Of a stretch of 64,000 nt of DNA, positions 48,741 to 60,000 are shown one piece after another. The stretch spans positions 310,001 to 374,000 of the forward strand of contig NZ_JAAMOW010000003.1 of assembly GCF_011067135.1 (NCBI RefSeq), in the 5' to 3' direction. The DNA comes from Solimonas terrae (lineage in GTDB: Bacteria > Pseudomonadota > Gammaproteobacteria > Nevskiales > Nevskiaceae). The translations under genes and the position numbers were made by a program. Each line of letters opens with the position of its first letter. Positions within the stretch are counted from its first letter, which is position 1. The notes below the pieces were generated by a model. It was not told the DNA's origin. It saw only the letters and a list, made by a program, of their open reading frames with translations, and searched no databases.

Positions 48741-50435
48741 GTGAAGCAAGTTCGAGTACTTGCGGTGATCGCGTGGTCAGTTGTCCTAGCGACCTTGATG
48801 GCTTCGACCGCAGGATGTGGCGGCGACGGCGACACGTCGTCGATGCCCCCAACGAACGACAATCCGCCTACCTTGACGAACTACGTGCTGTTCAACCGCT
48901 ACGACTTCAACGCCGGACGAACCAACAGCATCGTAGCGATCCCTCGTGCCAACCCGTCGCTGCCTGGTGTGTCACTGACCGAGAATTACGACGATTTTCT
49001 GATCGCCCATCGTGCACTGCTCGATACCAACGGCAACATGACCGGCGCGATCGAGGCCGCTGGAGTGATCTTCTTCGAGCCCGCTGCGCAGGGGACAGGC
49101 CGCTGGCAGCGGATCGGTTTTACTGACGCCGCACTGCAGCGTACAGCGGTATCTTCGGAAACCGCGGCGCCCTGTGTGGATTTTTACCGACAGTCCCGAC
49201 TGCTGGAACGCCGGCTTGCCGACGAGCGGACGTCCTTCGTGCTGTACGCGCTGGCGGGACCTGACGGTCAGTGCTTTAGTGACGACGACACGTACTGGGT
49301 TATCGACTATCAGGCGAGCGCGACAGCCAAGCCGATTGCCTTGGCCGGACTGCGCGCCGTACTCGGGGCGATCTACCGCTCCGATGGCAGTATGGACGGT
49401 CTGTTGGCGCTGCAGGATGACGATCTCGTCTACATCTCTGATCTTGCGAGATTCGCGGACCGACAGTTGCTGGCGTCCGGCGTACGCGCGGCGAGTGTCT
49501 TACTCGCCGGCGCCGACGAATTCCACAATGCCGAACAGGCCTTCGTTGTGGTGCAGGGTACGGTCGGCAGCGCCGGTATCCACAGGGTCGGAGTCGGCGC
49601 ACAATATTCGCAAACACTCCATGTGGCTGCAGATCAGTTCTCGACTTTCAGTAGCCGCGCGGATGCGCAGAGCCTTTATATCGCGGATCAGTACTTCATC
49701 ACGCTGCCCAGTACAGCGACGGAGCCCGTCACGCAGCTGCTGCGAGTACCCTTGAGCGCGACCGCCGAGTCGGCTTCCTTGATTCAGACGTTCTCGGGCT
49801 ACCATCTCTCGATTTCCGGCCTGACCGAGAACAATGTCGTTTTATCGGGCGCTGGCAGTGACGCGATCGCCATGGACGCCGTTTATCCCAAGAGTCCTAC
49901 CGAAGCCGACACGCTTAAGCGTCTCGACGGATTCGTTTCGTACGTATCCCCCGCACGGCTTTACATCGCAGGCGTTGTCGGTAGCAACAGTTCCGGTTCG
50001 CCGATCTCCGGTGCTATTGAAGCAGACGAGAGCGGGAAGGCGCTGGCGATGTATCGCTACGGGCAGTGGTTCGGATTGCGGTACCAATCCGCGTCCGCGT
50101 TTCCGCAAGACCAGAGACGACCAGTCGATGGGGCCCTGCTGGCGCAAGGGCAGAGCTATGATGCCAGCGGCGTTAGATTGCAGGACGCAAATCTCTACTA
50201 CGTGCGTCCCAGCCAGCCGCTGCTTGTCTTCCGAAATGCCGACGGATCCGCATTCACCCTGTCGGAGCGTGACGGAATCATTTTCGAGGATGCCGGGGCG
50301 GCAACAGAACTCGCGGGTTTTGACGACGGCGATCCTTCGTCCATCAATTTCGAACTGTTATCGCTAGATTTTCAAAGCATGCATGCTGAGCGGATCACTA
50401 GCACTGCCGACGTCGACGAATTTCCGGTCTATTGA
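48741..50435 (+). CDS. Unknown lipoprotein inserted between pepP and ubiH
   Basis: A 564-residue protein of unknown family. It has a lipoprotein signal (lipobox STAGC, Cys at about 26), a Gly/Asp/Pro linker, then a long beta-rich region with repeated IADQ/LYIA, LASGVRA and FDDGD stretches that might form a propeller, though no repeat could be proven. Codon use differs by eye from the surroundings: more A/T at third positions, TTA and CTA leucines, AGT serines. Only four bases separate its stop from the ubiH start, so it is cotranscribed with the ubi genes. The base composition and position suggest a recently acquired gene. Confidence 0.75.
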   Translation: MKQVRVLAVIAWSVVLATLMASTAGCGGDGDTSSMPPTNDNPPTLTNYVLFNRYDFNAGRTNSIVAIPRANPSLPGVSLTENYDDFLIAHRALLDTNGNMTGAIEAAGVIFFEPAAQGTGRWQRIGFTDAALQRTAVSSETAAPCVDFYRQSRLLERRLADERTSFVLYALAGPDGQCFSDDDTYWVIDYQASATAKPIALAGLRAVLGAIYRSDGSMDGLLALQDDDLVYISDLARFADRQLLASGVRAASVLLAGADEFHNAEQAFVVVQGTVGSAGIHRVGVGAQYSQTLHVAADQFSTFSSRADAQSLYIADQYFITLPSTATEPVTQLLRVPLSATAESASLIQTFSGYHLSISGLTENNVVLSGAGSDAIAMDAVYPKSPTEADTLKRLDGFVSYVSPARLYIAGVVGSNSSGSPISGAIEADESGKALAMYRYGQWFGLRYQSASAFPQDQRRPVDGALLAQGQSYDASGVRLQDANLYYVRPSQPLLVFRNADGSAFTLSERDGIIFEDAGAATELAGFDDGDPSSINFELLSLDFQSMHAERITSTADVDEFPVY

Positions 50436-50438
50436 GTC

Positions 50439-51647
50439 GTGAACCAGGCATTTGATGTCGCGATCGTCGGCGGTGGTCTGGTCGGTGCCAGTCTCGCCGC
50501 CGGCCTGGCGCCGTCAGGGCTGCGCGTTGCCCTGATCGAGGCCGCTGCACCGCCGGCATCGACGCCGGGCTGGGACGAACGCTGCATCGCGATCAATCAC
50601 GCCAGCCGGCAGATTTTCGCTGCGCTTGGTGTCTGGGATGCGCTGGCGCCGGAAGCGGCGACCATCGTCTCGACGCACATTTCCGAGCAGGGCCGTTTCG
50701 GCGTGGCGCGCTTCAGCGCCGCGGAGGCGGGTCTCGAAGCGCTCGGTTACAACCTGCCGCTGCGGGCGATCGGCCAGACCTTGTGGGCGCGCATGCTGGC
50801 GCTCGGCAAGACGCAGCTGCATTGCCCGGCGCGGCTGGAATCGCTGGAGGTCGGCGACGCCGCCGTCGAACTGCAGCTCGCCGACGGCGGCTCGCTGAGC
50901 GCACGACTGCTGATCGCTGCCGACGGCGCCGGCTCGCGGGTTCGCGAGCTGCTGGCGGTTGGCAGCGAGCGACGCGATTACGCGCAGTCCGCGATCGTGA
51001 CCGCCGTGCGCACGCGGCGACCGCATCGCGGTTGCGCTTACGAGCGCTTCACGCCGGACGGCCCGATCGCGCTGTTGCCGAAGGGCCGCGAGCCGAACCG
51101 TTGCTCGCTGGTCTGGACGACGCCGGCCGCCGAGGTCGATGCGCGCATGGCCTGGCGTGACGACGTGTTCATTGCGCATGCCGAAGCGGCGTTCGGCGAG
51201 CGGCTCGGTGAATTCGTCGAACTCGGTCGCCGACAGGCGCATCCGCTTGCCCGTGTGATGAGCGATCAGCTGCGGGCGCCGCGCGTGCTGTTCGTCGGCA
51301 ACGCCGCGCAATCGCTGCATCCGGTCGCGGCACAGGGATTCAATCTGGGTCTGCGCGATGTCGCTGCGGTGATCGAAGTGCTGGGCATGCCCGGCGCCGA
51401 GCTCGATTGCGGTGTCGACGAACTCCTGCAGCGCTACGAAGCCAGTCGTCGCGAGGATCGCGAGCGCGTCGCCGGATTCACCGACCGGATCGTGCGCGTG
51501 TTTTCCAATCGCCTGCCGGGCCTGCGTGGTCTGCGTCACCTCGGGCTGCTCGCGCTGGATCTCGCGCCGCCGCTGAAGCAGGCGGTGATGTGGCAGAACC
51601 TCGGGCTCGGCGGCAGCACGCCGGCGCTGGCGCGAAACGGACGATGA
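50439..51647 (+). CDS. ubiH: 2-octaprenyl-6-methoxyphenol hydroxylase (UbiH-like)
   Basis: A 402-residue FAD monooxygenase of ubiquinone synthesis. FAD motifs are the N-terminal VAIVGGGLVGASLA, DGAGSRVRE and the C-terminal GNAAQSLHPVAAQGFNLGLRD, the last characteristic of UbiH. It starts at GTG 50439. It overlaps the next hydroxylase gene by four bases. Confidence 0.92.
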   Translation: MNQAFDVAIVGGGLVGASLAAGLAPSGLRVALIEAAAPPASTPGWDERCIAINHASRQIFAALGVWDALAPEAATIVSTHISEQGRFGVARFSAAEAGLEALGYNLPLRAIGQTLWARMLALGKTQLHCPARLESLEVGDAAVELQLADGGSLSARLLIAADGAGSRVRELLAVGSERRDYAQSAIVTAVRTRRPHRGCAYERFTPDGPIALLPKGREPNRCSLVWTTPAAEVDARMAWRDDVFIAHAEAAFGERLGEFVELGRRQAHPLARVMSDQLRAPRVLFVGNAAQSLHPVAAQGFNLGLRDVAAVIEVLGMPGAELDCGVDELLQRYEASRREDRERVAGFTDRIVRVFSNRLPGLRGLRHLGLLALDLAPPLKQAVMWQNLGLGGSTPALARNGR

Positions 51648-52819
51648 CGGTCGACTGCGATGTCGCGATCGTCGGCGGCGGCCCGGTGGGGGCGGCGGTC
51701 GCCGTCGGTCTCGCGCAGCGCGGGCTGGCCGTGCAACTGCTCGATCGCGGTCAGGGGCCGACACCGCGCGTGCTGGCCGACGGAGACGACTACGATCTGC
51801 GCGTCTATGCCCTGGCGCCTTCGTGCATCGCGTTTCTCGATCGTCTCGGCGCCTGGTCGCGGATTGCCGCGACGCGCAGCTCGCCGTATCAAGGCATGCG
51901 GGTCTGGGAAAACGATCCGCAGTCGCCGCTGTGTTTCGATGCCCGCGACGTGCGCGCGGCGACGCTGGGGCACATTGTCGAGAGTGGCTTGCTGGCGTCG
52001 GCGCTGTGGGCGCAGCTGCCGGTTTCGGGCTTGCGCACCGGCGTGCAGGTGGTCCGGATCGACGCCGGCGAGCACGACGCGACCTTGCACACCGACGACG
52101 GCGGCAGCCTGCGGACGCGACTGGCGGTGATCGCGGAAGGGCGCGACTCGCGGCTCAGGACGCAGCTCGGCATCGAATCACTGGGCGGGCAATACGAGCA
52201 GACGGCGGTGGTCTGTCACATCCGCAGCGAACAGGCGCACGGCGGCATTGCCTGGCAGCGGTTTCTGCCGACCGGGCCGCTGGCCTTGCTGCCGCTCGCC
52301 GACGGGCGCGCGTCGATCGTCTGGTCTTCCGGCGAGGCGGCGGCGCTGCTCGCGCTCGATGATGCCGATTTCTGTCGGGCGCTCGGCGATGCCAGCCAGC
52401 ATGTCCTCGGGCGCATCACCGCTTGCAGTCGACGCGTGCAGTTCGCGCTCACGCTGCAGCATGCCGATCGCTATGTCGGCAACGGGGTGGCGCTGGTCGG
52501 TGACGCGGCGCATGTCGTTCATCCGCTCGCCGGACAGGGCGTCAACCTGGGCTTTGCCGACGCCGAGGCATTGACCGACGTCGTCGCCGAGGCGCGGGCC
52601 GCGGGCCGCAATTTTGCGTCACTGCGCGTGCTCAAGCGGTATGAGCGCGCGCGTCGCGCCGACGTCATCGACATGCTCGCGGTGACCGACGGGCTGTATC
52701 GCGCGTTTCGCATGCCCTTGCCGGGACTGGCAGCACTGCGCAGTCGCGGCCTGGCTGTCGTCAATGCCGCTGCACCGCTGCGTCGCGAGCTGGTGCGGCG
52801 CGCGATCGGCCTGCGCTGA
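51644..52819 (+). CDS. UbiI/VisC-family ubiquinone-biosynthesis hydroxylase
   Basis: A 391-residue FAD monooxygenase paralogous to UbiH (VAIVGGGPVGAAVA, EGRDSRLR, VGDAAHVVHPLAGQGVNLG). By position after ubiH it corresponds to UbiI (VisC), the C5-hydroxylase, but UbiF or UbiM cannot be excluded by inspection. It starts at ATG 51644 overlapping the ubiH stop. It is convergent with the glycosyltransferase gene, with 3 bp between stops. Confidence 0.88.
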   Translation: MTVDCDVAIVGGGPVGAAVAVGLAQRGLAVQLLDRGQGPTPRVLADGDDYDLRVYALAPSCIAFLDRLGAWSRIAATRSSPYQGMRVWENDPQSPLCFDARDVRAATLGHIVESGLLASALWAQLPVSGLRTGVQVVRIDAGEHDATLHTDDGGSLRTRLAVIAEGRDSRLRTQLGIESLGGQYEQTAVVCHIRSEQAHGGIAWQRFLPTGPLALLPLADGRASIVWSSGEAAALLALDDADFCRALGDASQHVLGRITACSRRVQFALTLQHADRYVGNGVALVGDAAHVVHPLAGQGVNLGFADAEALTDVVAEARAAGRNFASLRVLKRYERARRADVIDMLAVTDGLYRAFRMPLPGLAALRSRGLAVVNAAAPLRRELVRRAIGLR

Positions 52820-52822
52820 ACT

Positions 52823-54001
52823 TCAAAGCTGCCGCAGCAGCTGTTGCGCGGCGCGCGGCATGACCTGCGCGCGGTCGAACATCCGGTAGCGGTTCGCAAA
52901 GGCTTCGGCATTGCGGCGCAGCGCCGGATTGTCGAGCAGCTGCGTCAAGCCCGTACGCAGGTCGGCGGCCTTGCGCGCCACTGGCATGACGCCGGCCCCG
53001 AGCTGCAGGATGCGGCGCGCGATCAGCGCCTTCTCGACATCGGTCGGCAGGAGCATTGCCGGTTTGCCGGCGAGCAGGGTTTCCGAACTGGTGCCGTCCT
53101 GGCCGGCATGGATCGCGATGTCGCACTCCTGCAAGGCCCGGTGCAGATCGATCGCACCGGTCGCGATCGCGAGACCCGGACGCAGGTAGGCGCGCACTGC
53201 GCTCGGCGATACGTCGGCGACGCGCAACAGTGCGGTGATCGGCAGTTCGCGCAGGACTTCCAGCAGGAGCTGCAGCCACGGCCCCGGACGCAGGTAGGCG
53301 AACAGGCGCGATCCCTGGCCGTCCGGCCAGATCGGCGCGTCGCCGTGGGAGTAGTCCGGGTGGCCCAGGCACAGCGTCTCGCGTCCCGGACCATAGGTGT
53401 CGAGTTCGGCAAAGCTGAGGATGCATTGCGGGCAGTCGTCGAACAGCGCCTGCAGACTTGCGAGCGGCGACCACGACAGCCGTGCGAGCGCGTCGTTGAC
53501 GGTCGCCAGTACTCGCGCCTCGTTGCGAATCAGGGCATCGTGATTGACGGGCCGGCTCGGCTGGAACCACGGGAACGGCTGCTGCAGCGGCGGTTGCCCG
53601 AAGCTTGCGCCGAAGGTGCTGCGCGGCAATCGCAACTGGCGGGCCGCCAGCGTCGCCGTTGGCGCGTAATTCAGAGCGACGGCATCGATGCTCAGCGTCT
53701 GGTACAGGGTCTGCCAGGCGCGCAGGCGCGAGGCGAGGGCGGCGCTGTCGTCAAAGCCGGTGTTGTGCAGCAGCGTCGCATAACTGGTTTGCACGGCGAC
53801 TGCGCGACGGGTGCCGGGTGCAAACGGCGCCGGCAGCACCGGGCCGAGTTCATGCAGGCCGAGTACCTGCGCGGAGCCGAGATCGCGTACCGCGAACAGG
53901 CAGTCGTGGCCGGCGTCGCGCAGCACGTGCGCGTAGGCACGCAGCGCGCCGACATGGCCGTAGTTCGCGCCAAGCTCCCAGGCCAGCAGAATGCGGCTCA
54001 T
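52823..54001 (-). CDS. GT-B-fold glycosyltransferase (GT1/UGT-like)
   Basis: A 392-residue cytoplasmic glycosyltransferase. The N-terminal acceptor domain opens with ELGANYGHVGALRAYAHVLR. The C-terminal donor domain carries the UGT-like signature HAGQDGTSSETLLAGKPAML…LGAGV (about 305–350). In the usual signature Asp-Gln follows; here the equivalent is DVEKA. It lies 37 bp downstream of the giant TpsA gene on the same strand, so it may be the last gene of that operon and modify the exoprotein or its carrier. This differs from HMW1C of Haemophilus, which is GT41. The substrate is not known. Confidence 0.8.
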   Translation of the reverse strand: MSRILLAWELGANYGHVGALRAYAHVLRDAGHDCLFAVRDLGSAQVLGLHELGPVLPAPFAPGTRRAVAVQTSYATLLHNTGFDDSAALASRLRAWQTLYQTLSIDAVALNYAPTATLAARQLRLPRSTFGASFGQPPLQQPFPWFQPSRPVNHDALIRNEARVLATVNDALARLSWSPLASLQALFDDCPQCILSFAELDTYGPGRETLCLGHPDYSHGDAPIWPDGQGSRLFAYLRPGPWLQLLLEVLRELPITALLRVADVSPSAVRAYLRPGLAIATGAIDLHRALQECDIAIHAGQDGTSSETLLAGKPAMLLPTDVEKALIARRILQLGAGVMPVARKAADLRTGLTQLLDNPALRRNAEAFANRYRMFDRAQVMPRAAQQLLRQL

Positions 54002-54038
54002 GCCGCCATGCGGTGTCGCGCAAGCGGCGCCATGCGCA

Positions 54039-57000
54039 CTATCGGCATTGCGTATCGCCCGGTGCGTCCTCGATCGTGATCAGGCTGCTGGTGTCGTCCG
54101 GATGCGCCGCCGGGTTGTCATCGAGCGGCGGTGTGTCGCCGAGGCCGCCGGACTGGATCTCGCCGATCAGCGGCAGTTCGAAATCGCTGAGGTTTTCAGT
54201 CGTGACGATGCCGGACAGAACGATCACCTGACCATTGGTCGCGAGATTGCGATGGCCGTTGACGTGCCCGCTGGTCATGAACAGGAAGTTCGTCGACGCG
54301 TTGGCGACATCGACACCCGAGTCGACATTGATGTCGCCGGCATAGTTGCTGCCGCCGAAGGCAAGGCTGGCGTCGTAAGGCGCAAAGGCGGCGGCGTCGC
54401 TGAAGTTCAGCGCCGCCGGCGAGCTCAGTGCGCGGGCCGCGACCGTCGTCGGCTGGCTGAGTTCGATGCCGGTCGTCGCCGCCAGCGGCTGGATCTGTAC
54501 CAGCAGATGCGCAGGTGCCGCGCTGACATGACCGATCGTCAACGCATTGGTCGTCAGCGACAGGTAGTCGCCGCTCATCGCCAGCGTGCCGAGCGCGATG
54601 CTCTGTGCGTGCAGGGAACCGTTCGGGGCCGTCGCCGTCGGCAGCAGCTGCGGCGCCTGCGCGGCGAGCAGTTGCAGCAGGCCGCTGTCGCCAGCGACGC
54701 CGCTGCTGCCGGTACCGATGATCAGGCTGCTGCGTGCGAAGTCGATGGCGGTGCCGGCATTGGCGCGCAGCGCGTCGACATCGATATTGGCAGCCGAACC
54801 ATCATCGAGGATGCCGCCGGCCGCGGTGAGTGTCAGGCGGCCGCTGCGGATGTCGCTGCCGCCCAGCACGATGTCGCCGGCCGACTGCAAGCTCAGATTG
54901 CCGCTGCCGACCGTCGGGCTCTGCGTTGCCGCCAGCGGCTGCACCGTCGATATCGGGCCGAAGCTGCTGTCGATCAGGTTCAGACTGCCGTCGCTGGTGA
55001 TGAAGCTGGCCGACTGGGTGTAGGCAAGCTGACTGTTGCCGATGTCCAGCGATGCGGCTTCCAGCGACGCCGTGCCGCCTTGCCATGTGGCGTTGTCGAT
55101 CTGGGCCGTGCCGCCCGCCGTTGCCGTCAGATTGCCGGCGAGTACGGTGTCGGTCGCGGTCAGGGTGTCGCCGGCCGTCAGGCCGATCTGGCTGGCATCG
55201 ATCGTCAGGTCGTCGAGCGTGATGCCGTGCGTGGCGCCAAGATCGATGCTGGTGCCTGACAGCAGCACGTTGTCGAGCGACAGGCCATTCGCACCGCTGA
55301 CATCGATGTCCAGCGCGTCGACGTAGAGATCGCTGGCGAGATCCAGGCTGGCGCTGGCGACCGTCAGGCTGCTGCCACTGAATGACGGCCCGCCGAGGTG
55401 GACCTTGCCGCTCGCGGCTGTCAACACGCTGCCGTGCGTCAGCGTCGAGTCGCTGCCGGCGTCGATCGTGATGTTGTGCGCCGTGATGTTCGCAAAATCC
55501 GCGCTGCCGGCGGCGTTCAGTGTCACGTTGCCGCTGGCAGTCAGGCTCGCGGCGATGCTGATCTTGCTGCCGCTGTCGAGCTTCGCCGAGGTGACATTGC
55601 TGCCGCTGTTGTGAAGGGCGATGCCGCCGGGTCCGGCCTGCAGGTCGAGCTTGCCGCTCAGCGCGCCGCCGTCGATGGTGATGCTGCTGGCGGACAGCTG
55701 GTCGGCCAGCGCAATGCTGCCGCCGTCGATCGCGATCGCGCCGGTCGCGGTCAAGGGGCCGACGATACCGACCGCGCCGGTGCTGCTCAGACTTGCGCTG
55801 TCGACCGTGCCGCTGCTGTTGTCCAGCGCGATGCCGCCGGCGCCCGCAACGAGATCGAGAATGCCGCTCAGTGCGCCGCCGTCGATCGTTATGCTGCTGC
55901 CGGTGATCTGGTCGGCGAGGGCGATGCTGGCGCCGTTCAGGCTGGTCGCGCCACTGCTGCCGATCTGACCGCCGACGCTCAATGCGTCGGTGGCACTCAG
56001 GCTGACCGATCCGGCCGTGAGATTGCCGACGCTGAGATCGCCGCCGCTCGCGGTCAGCGACAGATCGCCGGCAATGTCGACATCACCGAAGTCCAGGCTC
56101 GTGGCGGTGACGCTGAGATTGCCGGTCGTCAAGGCGCCGGTCGTGATCGCGCCGCTGTCGGCGACCAGCACGATGCTGCCGCTGCTGCCGGCATTCAGAT
56201 CACCGCTGTCGATGCCGTTCGCCGCGTGCAGATCGATGCTCGACGCCTGCGCGCCGCCCAATTCGATGCCGCCGGTATTCGACGTCAGCGACAGACTGCC
56301 GCTCAGCACAATGGGATCGAGCGACAGACTGTTCGCCTGCAAGCTCAGATCGGCGGTACTGATCGTGCCGTTGCGATAGAGATCGCCGTCGTGGGCGAGC
56401 AGTGCCACCGAGCCGTCGCTGCCGGCATCGATATCGTCGACCGAGATGTCGCGACCGGCGTCGATGTGGACATCCTGCGCCGCCATGTTGGCGAAAATGC
56501 TGGTGCTGCCGCTGGCGGTCAGGGCGATGCCGTTGCCGTCGTGCGCGATCACGTTGGTCATGTGGATCGACAGGTCGCCGATGACGTCAAGTGCGTTGAC
56601 ACGGAGATCCCCGCCCTCGGAGCCGATCGACACCGAACCCAGCGTGGTGCCTCCATAGCCGTCGGTGCCGCTGCCACTGTCGATCCTGCCGATGCTGGCG
56701 ATGTCGAGGTCGCCGTCCGAGCCGATGTACACATGGCCGGCGTGGTCGGTGACACTGATCGATTCGATCGTGCCGATGTGAGCGATCGAATCGCTGTCTT
56801 TGTGAAAGCCGAAGTACACGTCGTAGTAGTCGCTGCCGCCGCCGACCGTGATCGCCCCGGTGTCGAGCTGACCGCCGTACAGGTCGATCGCCACCTGCCG
56901 AGCCTGCAGATCGCCGATCTCGATATCGCCGCCGCCGGCCGCGTAGCCGTTGCCGGTGTCGATCTGTGCCGTGCCGGCGCTCAGATAGACGCCGCCCTGG

Positions 57001-60000
57001 TCGGCGGTGACCGTCCCGGTGCTGCCACTGATGATGCCGATGTTGCGGCCGGCCAGAATCTCGACGTCACCGTCGGTGGCGTGCAGGCTGCCGACCAGAA
57101 TGTCGGTGCCCACCGTGCCGCCGTAGGCGAAGTCCCGTCCGAGTTCGATGCCGCCGGCCGTGATGTCGAGCGCGGTGATCGAACTGGCGGGCACGGAGCT
57201 GTATTCGCCGATCACGGCCTCACCGGTCGCCGTCAGCGTGCCGATGTCGATCGCCTGGCCACCGTCGGTATACGCGACCAGATCGCCGTCGATGGCGACC
57301 CCGTCGATGTAGAGCTTGTCGTCACCGACCGTCGGCACGCCGACCGCCAGCGTGCCGAGCTGATTGCCGCCATAGGACTGGTCGCTGTAGCCGAGCAGCA
57401 ATGCCGTGACATCGCCGTGCAGCGTTGAATCGGTGACACTGAGCGAGCCGAGGCTGGAGAAGAATTCGATGCTGCCGCGAGTGCCGTCGACGGGATCGAT
57501 ACCGGCATCGATGTTGAGGCCGCTCACGGCGTAGCCGCTGTCGGCGAAGATCGCCACCGAGCCGGCTCCCCCGGTCACGCGGATCGGACCGGTGGTGCCG
57601 ATCGCGCCGTGCGCCTCGCCGAGATCATGAAGGCCGAAAAAGATGTCGTCGCCGTACGAGTACGAGTTGCCGGCGAACGCGGTGATCGCGCCCGTGTTGA
57701 TCGTGCCGCCGTAGGCGTTGAGATCGACGCTGTCCGCCGACACGTCGCCGATCGTGAGGTTTTCGCCGCTGAGATACGCGACGTCCGTCGCCAGGATCGT
57801 GCTGCTGGCCGGGTCCGTCGCCAGGACGTTGCGCTCGGCGGTGACGTAGATGCTGCCGGCGTCGGCAGTCAGATGGGCAAATGTGATGTCGTGGCTGCCG
57901 ACGGTGAAGGCGCCGCCGTAGTAGCTCGCGCTGTCATTGCTGATGTCGATCCCGTAGCCGGCGTGCACGCTGTCGAGCGTGATGTTGCCGCCGACGGTGG
58001 TGCCGGTCTCCGAGTCGTAGCTTTCGCCCGCATAAATTTCGACGTTTTCGCTGCCCTGGATCAGCGCCGTGCCGTTGTGCAGGGTCGTGATGTCGCCGCC
58101 GGCGTCGATGTACAGGCCACCATCGGTCGCCGTGAGGTTGCCCAGCTGCATGGCTGCCTGCGACGCGCCCTGCGAGGTATCGATGCTGCTGTTGCTCGTG
58201 AGGTAAATGTCGCTCGCCGTGAGATTGTCGGCGCTCAGCGCACCGCCGTCGCTGACGCTGGCATACAGGCCGTTGTCGTTGATGGTGACGCCGCCGAGCG
58301 TAATCCCGGCGCCGTTGCCGGCGTAAAGCGCGGTGTAGCCCTCGATCGTGCTGTCGGTGATGCTCAGCAGGCCCGGCGTGCCGCCGTACGCGACGGACAG
58401 GGATGCCTCGAGGTCGCCGACCAGCGTTGCACCATCGACGGACAGGTCGCCGTCGTCGGCCGACAGCCGGATCGAGCCGTAGTCGATCGATCCGCCATAG
58501 CTCTGCGGGGCGCTGCCGGCGTCGATCGTGATCGCGCCGACCGTCAGATCGTGTCCGGCCCTGAGATCGACCGTGCCGGTACCGCTGCTGATGGTGATGT
58601 CGCCCAGCGCGGCGAGCGCGCCTGTTTCGGCGCTGACCGTGATGTCGCCGCCATTCAATGCATGCGTGGTGACGTCGCCACCGGTGCTGTCGATGTAGAT
58701 CTGGCCGTTGTTGTTTGCCGTGATGGAGCCCAGCGCATGGATCGCGTCGGCGGCTTCGAGGTCGATGCTGTTGCCGATCAGATTGCCAAGGGTCAGCTCG
58801 CCGGCGGTGTAGCCGCCGAGGATCGCCAGATCGCCGTCCACGGCGATCGTGTTGGCCGTGTTGTCGAAGAAAATGCCGCCGCCGCTCACGCCATCGCCGC
58901 GGCTGAAGCCGGTGCCGGTGCCGAACGCGCCGCCGTAGCCCTGGGTGCCGATGCCCAGCGTCAGCGATCCGCCGTAACCGCCGGCTCGACCGTCGAGGAT
59001 GCCGTCGCCGCCGTTCGCCGACAGATCGGCGACATGGATCGCCTGGTCGGCGGCGATGTAGACGCTGGCGCCCTGCGCAAGCAGTCCTTCGAGCGTCTGT
59101 TCGAAGACGGTGGCATCGCTGCCGTTGTCGGTGCTGCCCTGGCCCTGCGCAATCGTCACGGTCGTCGGGTCGATCAGCAGGCTGCCGCCGTTGCCGAGCT
59201 CGAGGTCGCCACGGATGCGCAGATTCCGGTGGCCCGACAGTTCGACGGAGCCGCCCTGAGCGCCGGCGACATCGAGGCGTGCACCGGCGTCGAAGTCGAC
59301 ATCGCCGTCACCGGCCACCGCGACACTGCCACCGTGAGCGGACGCGCTGCCGGCCTGGGTGAGGCTGCCCGCGGCGAGTGCGATGTCGCCGGTGCCGGTG
59401 ATCTGCACCGAACCGCCGTCGCCGCTGCCGTCGCCCGATGCGTCGACCGTACCCGATTGCGCGATGTCGCCGCCGCTGGCACTGAGCACGATCTGGCCAT
59501 CGTGTTCTTCGATCGACTGTGCCGACACCCGGCCCTGGTTGTTGACGACCGTGCCGATCAGTTGGCGCGCGACGTCGGCACTCATGTAGACGCGGCCACC
59601 GTTTGCCGCCAGCGTGCCGAGATTGCGGACGCCGGCGGCGTCGGACAGCGCGGCACCGTCGATGCTGAAATTGACAAGCCCTTCGCTGTCGAGATTGAGC
59701 GTCAGCGCCGAACCGGATGCCAGCGCAATATCGCCAAGCTGCGCCTGGATCAGGCCGCTGTTGCCGACCTGATCGGCAGCGAGCACGACGAAGCCGCCGT
59801 TGCTGGCGGTGATGACACCGGCATTGTCGACCTTGCCGTCGCCGCTGCCGTCGACGAACTGGTAGCGGCCGGCCTGGAAGTCGGCGTTGCTGATGTCCAT
59901 CGTCGTCGCTACCAGCGAGCCGACGTCGATGCGCGAGTTCTGGCCGAACATCACGCCATGCGGATTGATGATGAACACGCGGCCATTCGCGGAGATGCTG

